NCBI RefSeq assembly: GCF_008638365.1
Contig: NZ_VWVU01000007.1
Span: 206,193 to 270,192 of the forward strand
Origin: Nocardiopsis quinghaiensis
GTDB lineage: Bacteria > Actinomycetota > Actinomycetes > Streptosporangiales > Streptosporangiaceae
Length of the DNA stretch: 64,000 nucleotides
Direction of reading: 5' to 3'
Positions within the stretch are counted from its first letter, which is position 1. Each line of letters opens with the position of its first letter. The notes beneath the pieces were generated by a model, which searched no databases, was not told where the DNA came from, and saw only the letters and a program-made list of their open reading frames with translations. Positions 44,588-52,792 of this stretch are shown piece after piece. The translations under genes were made by a program, and so were the position numbers.

Positions 44588-45328
44588 TCACGCTACGTTC
44601 GACAGCTCTTCGGAGGAATCTTGACCTGCAAGCTGCTGAAGCTTCGCTCGCTTGCGCACCTCGATCCTCCCGTACCTGGTCTGGACGATCCCCCGGCTTC
44701 GCCAGCCACGTAGGATCCTCTCGACCGTCTCTCGCGAGACTCCAATCCATGAAGCCAGTTGCCCCTGTGTAACCAGAAGCTCTTCCCGGTCCGTGATTCG
44801 ACCATCACGAGGCCACAGCGCAAGGAGCGCCTGAGCCAGCCGCCGAGGGGCGCCTTGGCCGCCCTCTGCCCGGACTTTCTCCGCAGCAGCAAGCCTGCAG
44901 TGTAGGTCAGCCGCTATCGCTCGCCACAGACTTGGTTGATACTCAATGCACTGGTTGAAGTGAAGGGCGGGTATCCGTAGGACCTTGACTGGGGTTATCG
45001 CGCAAGCGGACTCGCGATAACACGGTGCCTGAGCAGGGGGATAAGGACTCCTCGACGCCCAACTGAGTACTTCTCGATCGCCGAGCAGGTCTCCGCTATG
45101 GCGCACCCCTACCAAACCATCATGGGGCAGTCGCTCAGTCAGCGTGACCGTGCCACTGATGATGATCAGCAAGTTCGTTGCATGGGTTCCAGCGCGGTAG
45201 AGAAGGAGTCCGGAGCCGACCTTCTGATACGCCCCCAGACTCTGGAACCCATGCCATTGCCCCTCGGAGAGCCGGGAAGCAAATGACTCTTCCGGCCACG
45301 ACGGGAAGAGCGGAGCCTGTTCCGTCAT
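44588..45328 (-). CDS. Crp/Fnr-family transcriptional regulator
   Basis: This 246-residue protein has a cyclic-nucleotide-binding-like beta-barrel (about 25-140; LLLYRAGTHATNLLIIISGTVTL), a long dimer helix and a C-terminal winged helix (about 165-235; LLVTQGQLASWIGVSRETVERIL, RSRGIVQTRYGRIEV). The cAMP-binding signature Arg-Ser of true Crp is not evident, so the effector is unknown. Its ATG overlaps by one base the stop of the small membrane-protein gene (TGATG), so they are coupled. Base composition is lower in GC than the surroundings, and it sits in the island next to tRNA-His, suggesting horizontal acquisition. Confidence 0.85.
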   Translation of the reverse strand: MTEQAPLFPSWPEESFASRLSEGQWHGFQSLGAYQKVGSGLLLYRAGTHATNLLIIISGTVTLTERLPHDGLVGVRHSGDLLGDREVLSWASRSPYPPAQAPCYRESACAITPVKVLRIPALHFNQCIEYQPSLWRAIAADLHCRLAAAEKVRAEGGQGAPRRLAQALLALWPRDGRITDREELLVTQGQLASWIGVSRETVERILRGWRSRGIVQTRYGRIEVRKRAKLQQLAGQDSSEELSNVA

Positions 45329-45552
45329 CAGCCGCGTCCACGCAGAGAGCGGACTAGTGCTGCGATACCACCCATGACAGCCGCCAGCGCGGTGAGGGAG
45401 GTAGCAACAACAGTTGGGTCCACGCTTGCAAGTGTCACTGAGACCACACCCACCAAGGCAAGCGCGGCCAAGGCCACGAGGGGCCTAACCCAGGGAGCAC
45501 TCCGTTCATGCGCGGAGGCTGGAGGTGTGATTTCACGATCACCGATGGCCAT
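45328..45552 (-). CDS. Small two-helix membrane protein
   Basis: I do not recognise this 74-residue protein. It has a 23-residue polar N-terminus, two hydrophobic helices (RPLVALAALALVGVVSVTLA and VVATSLTALAAVMGGIAALV) and a basic end (RSLRGRG). AAGGAG lies six bases before the ATG at 45552. It is the first gene of a two-gene unit with the Crp/Fnr regulator and overlaps it by one base. The pairing suggests a membrane partner or immunity-like function linked to the regulator, which is an inference only. Confidence 0.72.
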   Translation of the reverse strand: MAIGDREITPPASAHERSAPWVRPLVALAALALVGVVSVTLASVDPTVVATSLTALAAVMGGIAALVRSLRGRG

Positions 45553-45721
45553 GGAGATCTCCTTCGCCGAGCCTACGGAAACCAACACGACCAACCCGTG
45601 CAACTTCGGTGGTAGGACGAAGTTGCATGATCCAGGTCAGTCGCGAAGGCGTCGCGGTCCTGTGTGGAAGTACGTTACCGATCCTCCACGCATGGCCTGA
45701 CAGCTCAGGAGGTAGTCCACG

Positions 45722-45768
45722 CACTGAAGAGGCCGCCCCAGGTCACAAACGGGGCGGCCTCTTCAGTG
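45722..45768. terminator. Strong terminator hairpin in the island
   Basis: Perfect 18-bp arms (CACTGAAGAGGCCGCCCC and its complement) with an 11-base loop lie upstream of the small membrane-protein gene. No T tract follows on the plus strand. It may insulate the island genes. Confidence 0.75.
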
Positions 45769-46007
45769 AGATGGGACTCCGGGCTACCACCCCCGAAGTA
45801 CTGTCTACCTGCGGTGATTCACTAGGCTCGGCGAAGAGACCACGAGATCACCCGCATATCCCACCCTACGGGTATGTGACCTTGGCCCGTACGCTCTTTC
45901 CGACTAATGCCGGATTCTGGCGCAACCAGGACTGTCACTACACACGCACCCCGGGCCGCGAAACCTAACATATCGACCATGACAGCGTCGGACGCGCAAC
46001 TACAGCG
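45769..46007. other. GC-poorer region upstream of the integrase
   Basis: Together with 45553-45721 this gives a gap of about 520 bp broken only by the hairpin at 45722-45768. The DNA is less GC-rich than flanking genes. No gene is supported; it should hold the promoters of the small membrane protein (minus) and the integrase (plus). Confidence 0.4.
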
Positions 46008-46028
46008 GAAGGTTCTTCGAGAACCTTC
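46008..46028. promoter_or_regulatory. 21-bp palindrome upstream of the integrase
   Basis: Perfect 9-bp arms GAAGGTTCT and AGAACCTTC with a TCG centre lie 45 bp before the integrase ATG. It is a candidate repressor or excisionase site. Confidence 0.5.
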
Positions 46029-46073
46029 GCCGATTCCCTTCGCTTCGGCCCCCGTCCAAGCGATGGTCCACGC

Positions 46074-47230
46074 ATGGCAACCATCAACCAGCGCAAACTA
46101 GCCGACGGGCGCATCCGCTACTGGGTGAAATGGCGACTCGGCGGCACCCGCACCGGCGCGCCCCAGTCCGAACCCTTCGACACCCACGCCGACGCCCACA
46201 CCTTCCGTCTTCACGTCGAAGCCGCCGGACACCAGTGGCCCGAGAACTGGATCCGCCGCCAAGGCTGGGCCCCGGGATGGGTCCCCGGCCACGGATGGGT
46301 CAAGACCGACGCGGACGACGAACCCGAAGCCGAGCCGGTGCTGTTCGCCGACTACGCCCGCGACCTCGTCGACTCCATGACCGGCATCGCCGAACGCACC
46401 CGCGCCGACTACCACCGCGACCTGGACATCCACCTGATCCCCCGCTTCGGGAAGGTGAACCTGCGCGATCCCGCCCAGCTCACACCCAAGGACGTACGCA
46501 CCTGGATCAACCACCTGCGCACCGGCGTCCCCGACCCCACCGCCCCACACAGGACCAGCACGCCCGGCCGGGGGCGCAAGAAGGAACCGGGATGGCTGCG
46601 CAAACCCCTCTCCCCCAAGTCCATCCACAACCTGCACGGACTGCTGTTCACCGTCTGCGAGGCCGCCGTGCGCGAGGACCCGCCGCTACGGCCCTCCAAC
46701 CCGGCCTCGCGCACCCGTCTGCCCCGCGTCGACGACGGCGAAGGAGACCACGACATGTGCTTCCTCACCCGCGAGGAGTTCACCCTGCTGCGCGACTCCA
46801 TGGCCGAGGACGTACGCGACATGGTGGAGGTGTTCGTGCGCACCGGAATGCGCTACAGCGAACTCACCGCCCTCCAGGTCCGCGACATCACCCTCACGTC
46901 CGCCATCGGACCCGATGGGCAGCCGCTCACCCTGGGGCACCTGGACGTGCGGCGGGCGTGGAAGCGCTGCCCCGACAACACCTTCCGGCTCGGTGCGCCC
47001 AAGACCCGCAGCTCGCGCAGGCGCATCCCGCTCTCACCGCGCACCATCGATCTTCTCCGCCCCCGGTTGGAGGGCAAGGGACCGGAGGAGTTCGTGTTCA
47101 CCACCGACCGGGGGTCCTGGTGACGGCACTCCTCCTTCTACGGGCGCAGGTGGGCGCCCGGGGTCAAGGAGACCCAGCGGCGAGGGCTCGGCAAGAAGCC
47201 GCGCATCCACGACCTGCGCCATTCGGCACG
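46074..47230 (+). pseudogene. Tyrosine recombinase (integrase), broken
   Basis: The gene encodes a phage/ICE-type integrase: an N-terminal arm-binding start ATINQRKLADGRIRYWVKWR, a core-binding domain (about 110-215) and a catalytic domain. The first catalytic Arg is in TGMRYSELTAL. At codon 350 (47121-47123) TGA interrupts the frame where homologues have a Trp-Trp or similar. The same frame then continues RHSSFYGRRWAPGVKE through KPRIHDLRHSA, which holds the His-x-x-Arg box. Homology stops at about 47230, before the final His/Trp and the nucleophile Tyr. So the recombinase is inactive, through both a nonsense codon and a 3' deletion. Confidence 0.88.
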
Positions 47231-47535
47231 ATGGAGGCCGAACTCGGCGCCGCGCGGGACCGGTACCAGCGGGCCGCCACCGATTCAGTGGGGCTGAGGA
47301 AGTCCCTTGGCGAGAGTCGGCAGCGGATCCGCGACCTGGAGAGGGACCTGGCCACAGCCGAAAGGGGCAAGGCGGCGCTGGAGTCGGTGGCCGACCGGCG
47401 GAAGGAACTCATCGACGAACACAAGGCCGTCATCGAGAAGCTGCGCACCGAACAGGCGGGGCTGGAGAGGCGGCAGCCCGAGGAGGCTAGCCCTCAGGTG
47501 GATGCGTGCTCGCCAGGCGAGCAGGCCCCAACAGC
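47231..47535 (+). pseudogene. Coiled-coil protein fragment
   Basis: An open frame starting at ATG 47231 gives a strongly helical, charged segment (LGESRQRIRDLERDLATAER, then ESVADRRKELIDEHKAVIEK) and then runs into the 61-bp repeat element without its own stop. It is joined to the integrase remnant without a gap. I cannot name the family; it looks like a piece of a larger coiled-coil gene left by a deletion. A 17-bp palindrome (TGCTCGCC/GGCGAGCA) lies at about 47506-47522. Confidence 0.5.
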
Positions 47536-47596
47536 GATGATCTTGCCCGTAGCGGCGGTGCCGGCGGCCGAGCACGCCTGTACGGGCAAGATCATC
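47536..47596. mobile_element. 61-bp element with 16-bp terminal inverted repeats, copy 1
   Basis: Ends GATGATCTTGCCCGTA and TACGGGCAAGATCATC are perfect inverted repeats around a 29-bp centre. A second copy at 52723-52783 differs at about two bases in the centre. The 14 bases after the right end (TGTGAAAGTCCA then C/T-G) are shared too. No target duplication is obvious. It looks like a miniature inverted-repeat or recombination element. Confidence 0.8.
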
Positions 47597-47819
47597 TGTG
47601 AAAGTCCACGGGGACCACCCCCGTCAGGCCGTCCACCGCACAGGCCCGGTCGTAGTCGTCCGGGGTGTCCGGGTCCCCGAAGATCATCCCCTCGTCCGTG
47701 CAGCCGCCCCATGCGGCCAGCGCGGAGGAGGGAACCAGCAGCAGTGGGCCTCCGAACGAACTCACCCAGGTGGGAGGAACACCGGACGCGTCGGCTTCGG
47801 TGGAGGAGAAAGCGCTCAT
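47592..47819 (-). pseudogene. Imm21-like immunity protein, 3'-truncated
   Basis: The 75-residue product reads WVSSFGGPLLLVPSSALAAW, then GGCTDEG and DYDRACAVDGLTGVVPV, the N-terminal signature of the Imm21 immunity family found in polymorphic-toxin loci. Homology ends at GVVPV, where the sequence enters the shared flank of the 61-bp element; the TGA stop lies inside the element's terminal repeat. Full-length Imm21 proteins are about twice as long. The start is ATG 47819 with a poor ribosome site. No toxin gene is seen nearby. Confidence 0.68.
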
Positions 47820-48143
47820 GCCGCCAGTGTTCCCGCGGCCACAGACAATGTCCTGCCGCGACATCGGACCGGCTCTGTCACCAGGGCTTCTTCACCGGTT
47901 CTGCCCGAGCGTGGCCGGATGTGGCCCCTACCCGGCTTCGGGACGAACATCCAGGTGAAGCAGCGATCCTCTTCGGAAATCAGTCGTATGTCCAGGTAAG
48001 GGAGGTTTGTCGTGTCTGTCTGGTCACTGTTAGCTTCCTTGCCAACCGGTCGCCTCACGTGATCGAACATGCGGTCTCTCCCCGCCGGGGACCCCGTAGA
48101 ACAGCGGCAGGTGTGCTACCGCCACGACGCCGCGTACGGTGGA
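47820..48143. other. Intergenic region upstream of the exporter permease gene
   Basis: About 320 bp of moderately GC-rich DNA. I looked on both strands for a small lactococcin-972-like or other bacteriocin precursor and found none. It must hold the exporter promoter. Confidence 0.4.
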
Positions 48144-48169
48144 CCCGCCGGTGCAGTTTCACCGGCGGG
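48144..48169 (+). promoter_or_regulatory. Leader hairpin before the exporter permease gene
   Basis: Perfect 10-bp arms CCCGCCGGTG and CACCGGCGGG with loop CAGTTT end 32 bp before the GTG start. It may act as an attenuator, a terminator of upstream transcription, or an mRNA stabiliser. Confidence 0.5.
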
Positions 48170-48201
48170 CCTGCCATATCCGCCCCTGACAGGACCACCA
48201 G

Positions 48202-50271
48202 GTGCCGAACCGTATTCTCTCCTTCGCCTATACGGCATGTGTCGCATTCGCGGCGCTCATCGCCTTCCTCCTCGCCGTCACTGCCGAGCAGACCATGTAT
48301 GTCCTTGAGGACTCGGAGATGGTGTGGATCACCGAGAACGAGGGCACGCACGACACCGGCGATATCGCGCGCACCGTGCAGGAGATCGCCGACGACCACG
48401 GTGCCGCCATCGGCTACACCATCCTCGACGTCAACGAACCCTCCTCTCGGGCCCACCTGTACCTGGCGGTCTCCGATCCCGAATCCCACTACGCGGACTG
48501 GTTGGAGGAGGGGTATCCGTCCTTCAGCCGCAGCTTCACCGTAGAAACCCACCCCATCGACGAGTTCGGCGACGTGGGGCCCAACGGCCACTACCTCGTC
48601 TTCGGCACCCCGGAGGCCCAGCCCGCCCTGCGCGAGGCCCTCGCCGAGCACGGACTGCACGAGGCCCCCGGGACACAAATCACGCAGCTGTGGCACTTCT
48701 TCACCGGCGGCCAGCTCTTCAACCTCCTGGCCGTCGCCCTGCTCGGCACCGTCACCGCTGTCGGCGCCGGGGTCCTGCTCTCCTCCCGCGACTACGCCGT
48801 CATGCGCCTGCAGGGCCACTCCTACGCGAGCATCCTGCGCAAGGACCTGCTCAAGATCGCCCGTCTGTGCGCGATCACGCTGCCCACGGTGACCGCCGCC
48901 GTACTGGCCTTCCTCGGCTTCTACAACGGATGGAACCAACTCGGCTTCTACGCGCCCCTCGCACTGGCCTTCCTGGCCATGCTCATTGTGCCCTGCCTGG
49001 CCGTACACGCCGCCGTCCTGGGCCTGGTGCACGCCACCGGCATCCTGCCCGCCCTCAGGGGCCGCCTGCCCGTGCGCAGCACCACCGTCGCGATCTACCT
49101 GGTGCGCGTCCCCGTGCTGGTGCTGACCCTGGTCATCGTCGGCTCCGTCGTCACCGCGGCGCAGAACGCCCGCGACCAGCGCATCGGGTTGGAGGTGTAC
49201 GAACAGTACGACGACACCTCCCGGCCCGCTCTGAGCGCCAATTACGGCTGGTCGGACGAGCAGGCCGTGGACGATGAACTCGGCCCCTGGCTGCGCGAGG
49301 TCGATGCCGACGGTGACATGGTGCTGGCGGTGCACATGGACCCGTTCTCACTCGTGCCCGGCGGTCAGGCCGGACCGACGGCACCCGGTACGGACCGTCC
49401 CGTCCTCCTGGTCAACGACACCTACCTGTCCGAACAGGAGATCTTCTCACCGTCCGGAGAGCGCTACGGGCCGGAGGAGACCATTCGTATTGTCACTCCC
49501 GAATCCGCCTCCGTCGACACCGACCAACTGGTGAAGGGCATGTCCGACAACTGGCTGGAGCTGAACGGCCTACCGAACCGCACTTTTGACATCGAGGTGC
49601 TGCCGGCCGCCGACGACCAGACCGTGTTCACGTACGGGGCACAGCGCTTCAACGGGCCGATGTTCCTGCCCCTGCTGCACGAACCGGTCATCATCGCCCT
49701 CCCCAACGGCGAGGTGATGTCCGATAGCAGCTACATCACCCACATGTCGGGACGGGAGACCGTCTTCCCCGATCCGGCGGTGGTCGAGGAGTTCCGGGCG
49801 GAGAGTCCCGAGGCGTCCCGCTACATCTCCATGGTCGAGATGCTCACCACCAGTGCCCACAAGGAGCACGGCGACACCCTGGCCGCACTACGCAGTGAGT
49901 CGTTCAACCTCCTCGGCGCGAGCACGGTGCTGCTGCTGACCGCCACGGCCGCGTGCATCATCCACGTGCGCACCCGCGCACAGGCCATCTTCGCCCGGCA
50001 CATCAGCGGATGGACCTTCGTCGCCACGCACCGGCGGCTGCTGGCCGTCGAATCGGTCATCGCAGCGGCGTTCGTGGGATGGGCCACGTGGAACACCGTC
50101 ACCACGCTGAACGCCGCGCGCAGTCCGGCCGCACCTCCTTCGGCGACGGCCACGACCGGAGCGGAGCCGTTCTACGCCGTGGGCATCGCGCTGGCCTCCC
50201 TCGCGATCACCCTCGGCGCGCTCTCCGTCTTCCACCGCCGCATCGTCCGTGAAGGCTCCTCGCAGGCCTGA
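48202..50271 (+). CDS. Bacteriocin-associated ABC exporter permease (DUF1430/FtsX-like)
   Basis: This 689-residue membrane protein has an N-terminal helix (about 5-28), a large extracellular domain, a cluster of helices (about 172-330), a second large extracellular domain and two to three C-terminal helices (about 575-680). The segment LLSSRDYAVMRLQGHSYASI before a cytoplasmic RKDL is typical of DUF1430 bacteriocin-associated integral membrane proteins, which resemble FtsX/MacB permeases. GTG 48202 has AGGA upstream. The ATPase gene follows after 17 bp. The pair normally exports, or protects against, a lactococcin-972-type peptide. Confidence 0.78.
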   Translation: MPNRILSFAYTACVAFAALIAFLLAVTAEQTMYVLEDSEMVWITENEGTHDTGDIARTVQEIADDHGAAIGYTILDVNEPSSRAHLYLAVSDPESHYADWLEEGYPSFSRSFTVETHPIDEFGDVGPNGHYLVFGTPEAQPALREALAEHGLHEAPGTQITQLWHFFTGGQLFNLLAVALLGTVTAVGAGVLLSSRDYAVMRLQGHSYASILRKDLLKIARLCAITLPTVTAAVLAFLGFYNGWNQLGFYAPLALAFLAMLIVPCLAVHAAVLGLVHATGILPALRGRLPVRSTTVAIYLVRVPVLVLTLVIVGSVVTAAQNARDQRIGLEVYEQYDDTSRPALSANYGWSDEQAVDDELGPWLREVDADGDMVLAVHMDPFSLVPGGQAGPTAPGTDRPVLLVNDTYLSEQEIFSPSGERYGPEETIRIVTPESASVDTDQLVKGMSDNWLELNGLPNRTFDIEVLPAADDQTVFTYGAQRFNGPMFLPLLHEPVIIALPNGEVMSDSSYITHMSGRETVFPDPAVVEEFRAESPEASRYISMVEMLTTSAHKEHGDTLAALRSESFNLLGASTVLLLTATAACIIHVRTRAQAIFARHISGWTFVATHRRLLAVESVIAAAFVGWATWNTVTTLNAARSPAAPPSATATTGAEPFYAVGIALASLAITLGALSVFHRRIVREGSSQA

Positions 50272-50288
50272 CCCACCCAAGGAACACC

Positions 50289-50921
50289 ATGATCACCCTG
50301 AAGAACCTCGCCAAGTCCTTCGGTCAGCGCACCCTGTGGGAGGGGCTCGACCTGACCGTCCGCTCCGGGGAGGTGCTCGCCCTGGTCGGCCCCTCCGGCT
50401 CGGGCAAGACCACCCTGCTCAACTGCATGGGCCTCCTGGAGGACCCGAGCGGCGGCGACATCGTCCATGACGGCAGGAGGCTCAACCGCCTCGGTCCCGG
50501 GGGACGGCGCCGCTTCCGCCGCGACCACCTGGGATACCTGTTCCAGAACTACGCACTGATGGAGAACGCCACGGTCAGGGCGAACCTGGACGTGGCCCGA
50601 CGCGACCGCGGGCTCCAGGCCGAGGCGCTGGAGCGCGTCGGCCTGGCCGGGCGCGAGAAGGAGAAGGTGCACTACCTGTCCGGCGGCGAGCAGCAGCGCG
50701 TCGCCCTGGCCCGCCTGATGGTCAAGAAGCCCTCCCTGGTGCTGGCCGACGAGCCGACCGGCGCCCTGGACGGGGACAACGGGCGCATGGTCATCGACAC
50801 CCTGCGGGAGATGGCCCGCGAGGGGTGCGCGGTGGTGGTCGCCACCCACAACGACAACGTGCGCGAGGCCTGCGACGCGGTGTTCGACGTCCAGGACCAG
50901 CGCCTCACCGCCTCCGTGTAG
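50289..50921 (+). CDS. ABC transporter ATPase (bacteriocin-export type)
   Basis: This 210-residue ATPase has Walker A GPSGSGKTT (about 35-43), Q-loop LFQNYALMENATV, signature LSGGEQQRVALARL, Walker B LVLADEPTGALD and switch His in ATHN. Its short length and the ENATV segment match the lactococcin-972-group export ATPases and the related LolD/MacB class. It is 17 bp behind the permease gene and energises it. A partial, broken copy of its C-terminal half lies at 52793-52983, showing that this gene took part in a duplication. Confidence 0.92.
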   Translation: MITLKNLAKSFGQRTLWEGLDLTVRSGEVLALVGPSGSGKTTLLNCMGLLEDPSGGDIVHDGRRLNRLGPGGRRRFRRDHLGYLFQNYALMENATVRANLDVARRDRGLQAEALERVGLAGREKEKVHYLSGGEQQRVALARLMVKKPSLVLADEPTGALDGDNGRMVIDTLREMAREGCAVVVATHNDNVREACDAVFDVQDQRLTASV

Positions 50922-51023
50922 GAGCCGCGAGCAGGCCGGGGAGGTACGTGAGGAGGCCGTCCCAACGGGAGACCACCATGTGCGCGCATCGAGTGCGGGT
51001 TCAGCGTCCTGAAGGTGGACGGG

Positions 51024-51053
51024 CACGGCCCGCGACTCCCCCCACGGGCCGTG
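51024..51053. terminator. Terminator after the exporter operon
   Basis: Nine-bp arms CACGGCCCG and CGGGCCGTG with a 12-base loop lie between convergent genes. Confidence 0.55.
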
Positions 51054-51111
51054 GGACAAGGCGCGCGGAGCGGCCCGGGTTCCGTGTGTCCGGGGACGCC
51101 CCGCGCCGGGT

Positions 51112-52059
51112 TCAGAACTCCAGCACCAGGCGCCCGCGCACTCCGCCCGCCTCCAGCAGGCGGTGGGCCTCGGCGGCCTGCCCGGCGGGCAGGGCCCGCG
51201 CCACACGCGGCGTCAGCACCCCCTCCTCCACCTGTCGGCGCAGCCGGTCGAGCTTGTCTCGTTCGCGCAGGTAGTCCACGACCATGACGGGGTGGAAGGA
51301 GAGGCCGCGCTCGCGCGCCTGCTCGGTCCCGGTGTAGCCGCGTACGGTCGCGACGCCTCCGCCGTCGCGTACGGCGTCCAGGACCAGCTCGTTCTGCACC
51401 GCGCCGTCGACGAGGGCGTCGGCCCCGCCGGGAACCATCTCGCGGACGCGCTGGGCGACGTCGTCCCCGCGAGCCACCACGGCATCGGCCCCCAGTTCCT
51501 TGACCAGCGCCTCGTCCTTGGGTGCGGCGTCGGCCACGACCCGCAGCCCCTCGACCTTGGCCAGTTGGATCACGTACCCGCCGAGCACCCCGGCCGCGCC
51601 GGTGACGGCGAGGGTCCGCCCCGCCTCCAGGTCCAGCACGTCCAGCGCGCGCCGCGCCGTCAGGCCGTTCATGGGCAGGGTGGACGCGGCGGTGAACGGG
51701 ACGCCGTCCGGGGTGCGGACCACCGAGTCCGCGGGCAGCACCAGGCTCTCGCTGTAGGCGCCGTGCGCGCCCTTCGGCGCGACGATCGCCATCACGGCGT
51801 CGCCGACGGCCAGGTCCGCGGACACCTCGGGGCCGACCTCGTCGAGTACCCCGGCGGCGTCCATCCCCGGCACGTAGGGCGGCGGGAACTCGCGCTGTGC
51901 GCCGGCGCGCCCGCCGCTGCGGACCAGGGTGTCGGTCGGGTTGACCGCTGCCGCGCGCACCCGGATCCGCACCTCGCCGGGCCCCGCGTGGCGCTCGGAA
52001 ACGTCGAAGCTCCGCAGGGCCTCGGGGCCTCCGGACTCGTCTACTCCGATAACTCGCAT
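51112..52059 (-). CDS. NADP-dependent quinone oxidoreductase (MDR family)
   Basis: This 315-residue zinc-free medium-chain reductase is related to zeta-crystallin/QOR enzymes that reduce quinones or enones with NADPH. The N-terminal GroES-like domain has VRAAAVNPTDTLVRSG and VPGMDAAGVLDEVG. The nucleotide fold has VTGAAGVLGGYVIQLAK. No zinc-ligand Cys cluster is present. ATG 52059 gives the standard MRVIGV start but has a weak ribosome site. It sits between the exporter operon and rearranged fragments; its link to them is unclear. Confidence 0.9.
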   Translation of the reverse strand: MRVIGVDESGGPEALRSFDVSERHAGPGEVRIRVRAAAVNPTDTLVRSGGRAGAQREFPPPYVPGMDAAGVLDEVGPEVSADLAVGDAVMAIVAPKGAHGAYSESLVLPADSVVRTPDGVPFTAASTLPMNGLTARRALDVLDLEAGRTLAVTGAAGVLGGYVIQLAKVEGLRVVADAAPKDEALVKELGADAVVARGDDVAQRVREMVPGGADALVDGAVQNELVLDAVRDGGGVATVRGYTGTEQARERGLSFHPVMVVDYLRERDKLDRLRRQVEEGVLTPRVARALPAGQAAEAHRLLEAGGVRGRLVLEF

Positions 52060-52171
52060 GCCCGCGGCAACACGTGCCCGCGCGGCGGCTATTCCTGGCC
52101 CTGTGCCGGGGCGCCGGGCCAGCCCCGACAGGAACCGCCCTCCCCTGACGAGCACGGCCCGGAGTACGGAG

Positions 52172-52699
52172 TTGCGGCTCGCGGAGGAGCGGCGCAACCA
52201 GGCCGCCACCCTGGCCGAGCTGCTGGGGCTGGACATCGACAAGGCGGTCGAGCGCGAGCGCAGCTTCCGCGACCAGCTGGTGGAGGGCCGGTCGTCCGAG
52301 ACGGCGAGGGCCGTGCTGGACTTCCTCGACGGCTGGACCGTCCGGGGCGGCGCCCTGTGGTGGGGGGACGGGACCGAGACCAGCTGCTTCATGCGGACCT
52401 GGGACCAGGCGACGTCCTGGCACAAGAGGTGGGCGCTGACCCTCTACCCCCGGACGGGCACCGCCGAGGTGGTCCTCCAGCACCTGCGCGCCCGTCCGCC
52501 GTTCGACACGATGGACATGCGCCGCGAACTGCTCGACCGGCTCAACGCCGTCCCCGGGACCGACCTGCCCGAGGACGCGCTCGACCGCCGGCCGAACTTC
52601 CGGATGGAGGTGCTGGCCGGTACGGGCGGACAACAGGTCCTGGAGGTACTGGTGTGGTTCCGCGGGCGCTGCCAGGAGTGGCTGGCCGCACAGGGCTGA
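52172..52699 (+). CDS. Hypothetical protein, possibly 5'-truncated
   Basis: I do not recognise this 175-residue soluble protein. It is helical at the start (LRLAEERRNQAATLAELLGL) and has a Trp-rich middle (GGALWWGDGTETSCFMRTWD). It ends FRMEVLAGTGGQQVLEVLVW and a short tail. The best start is TTG 52172 with GGAG seven bases upstream. The open frame extends further left but there it overlaps the oxidoreductase gene, so the original N-terminus may be lost. It ends 23 bp before the second 61-bp element. Confidence 0.5.
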   Translation: MRLAEERRNQAATLAELLGLDIDKAVERERSFRDQLVEGRSSETARAVLDFLDGWTVRGGALWWGDGTETSCFMRTWDQATSWHKRWALTLYPRTGTAEVVLQHLRARPPFDTMDMRRELLDRLNAVPGTDLPEDALDRRPNFRMEVLAGTGGQQVLEVLVWFRGRCQEWLAAQG

Positions 52700-52722
52700 G
52701 ATCGAGGGGTGTCCGACTGCGA

Positions 52723-52783
52723 TGATCTTGCCCGTAGCGGCGGTGTCGGCGGCCGAGCACGCCGGTACGGGCAAGATCATCTG
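52723..52783. mobile_element. 61-bp element with 16-bp terminal inverted repeats, copy 2
   Basis: This copy has the same ends (GATGATCTTGCCCGTA and TACGGGCAAGATCATC) and nearly the same centre as the copy at 47536. The shared flank TGTGAAAGTCCA follows, then a 5'-truncated ABC ATPase fragment begins at once. The two copies are in the same orientation, 5.2 kb apart, bracketing the exporter operon. Confidence 0.8.
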
Positions 52784-52792
52784 TGAAAGTCC

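Noticed and set aside
47820..48201. Lactococcin-972-like precursor gene before the exporter
   Set aside because: Neither strand has a small frame with signal peptide and the expected aromatic-rich mature part.
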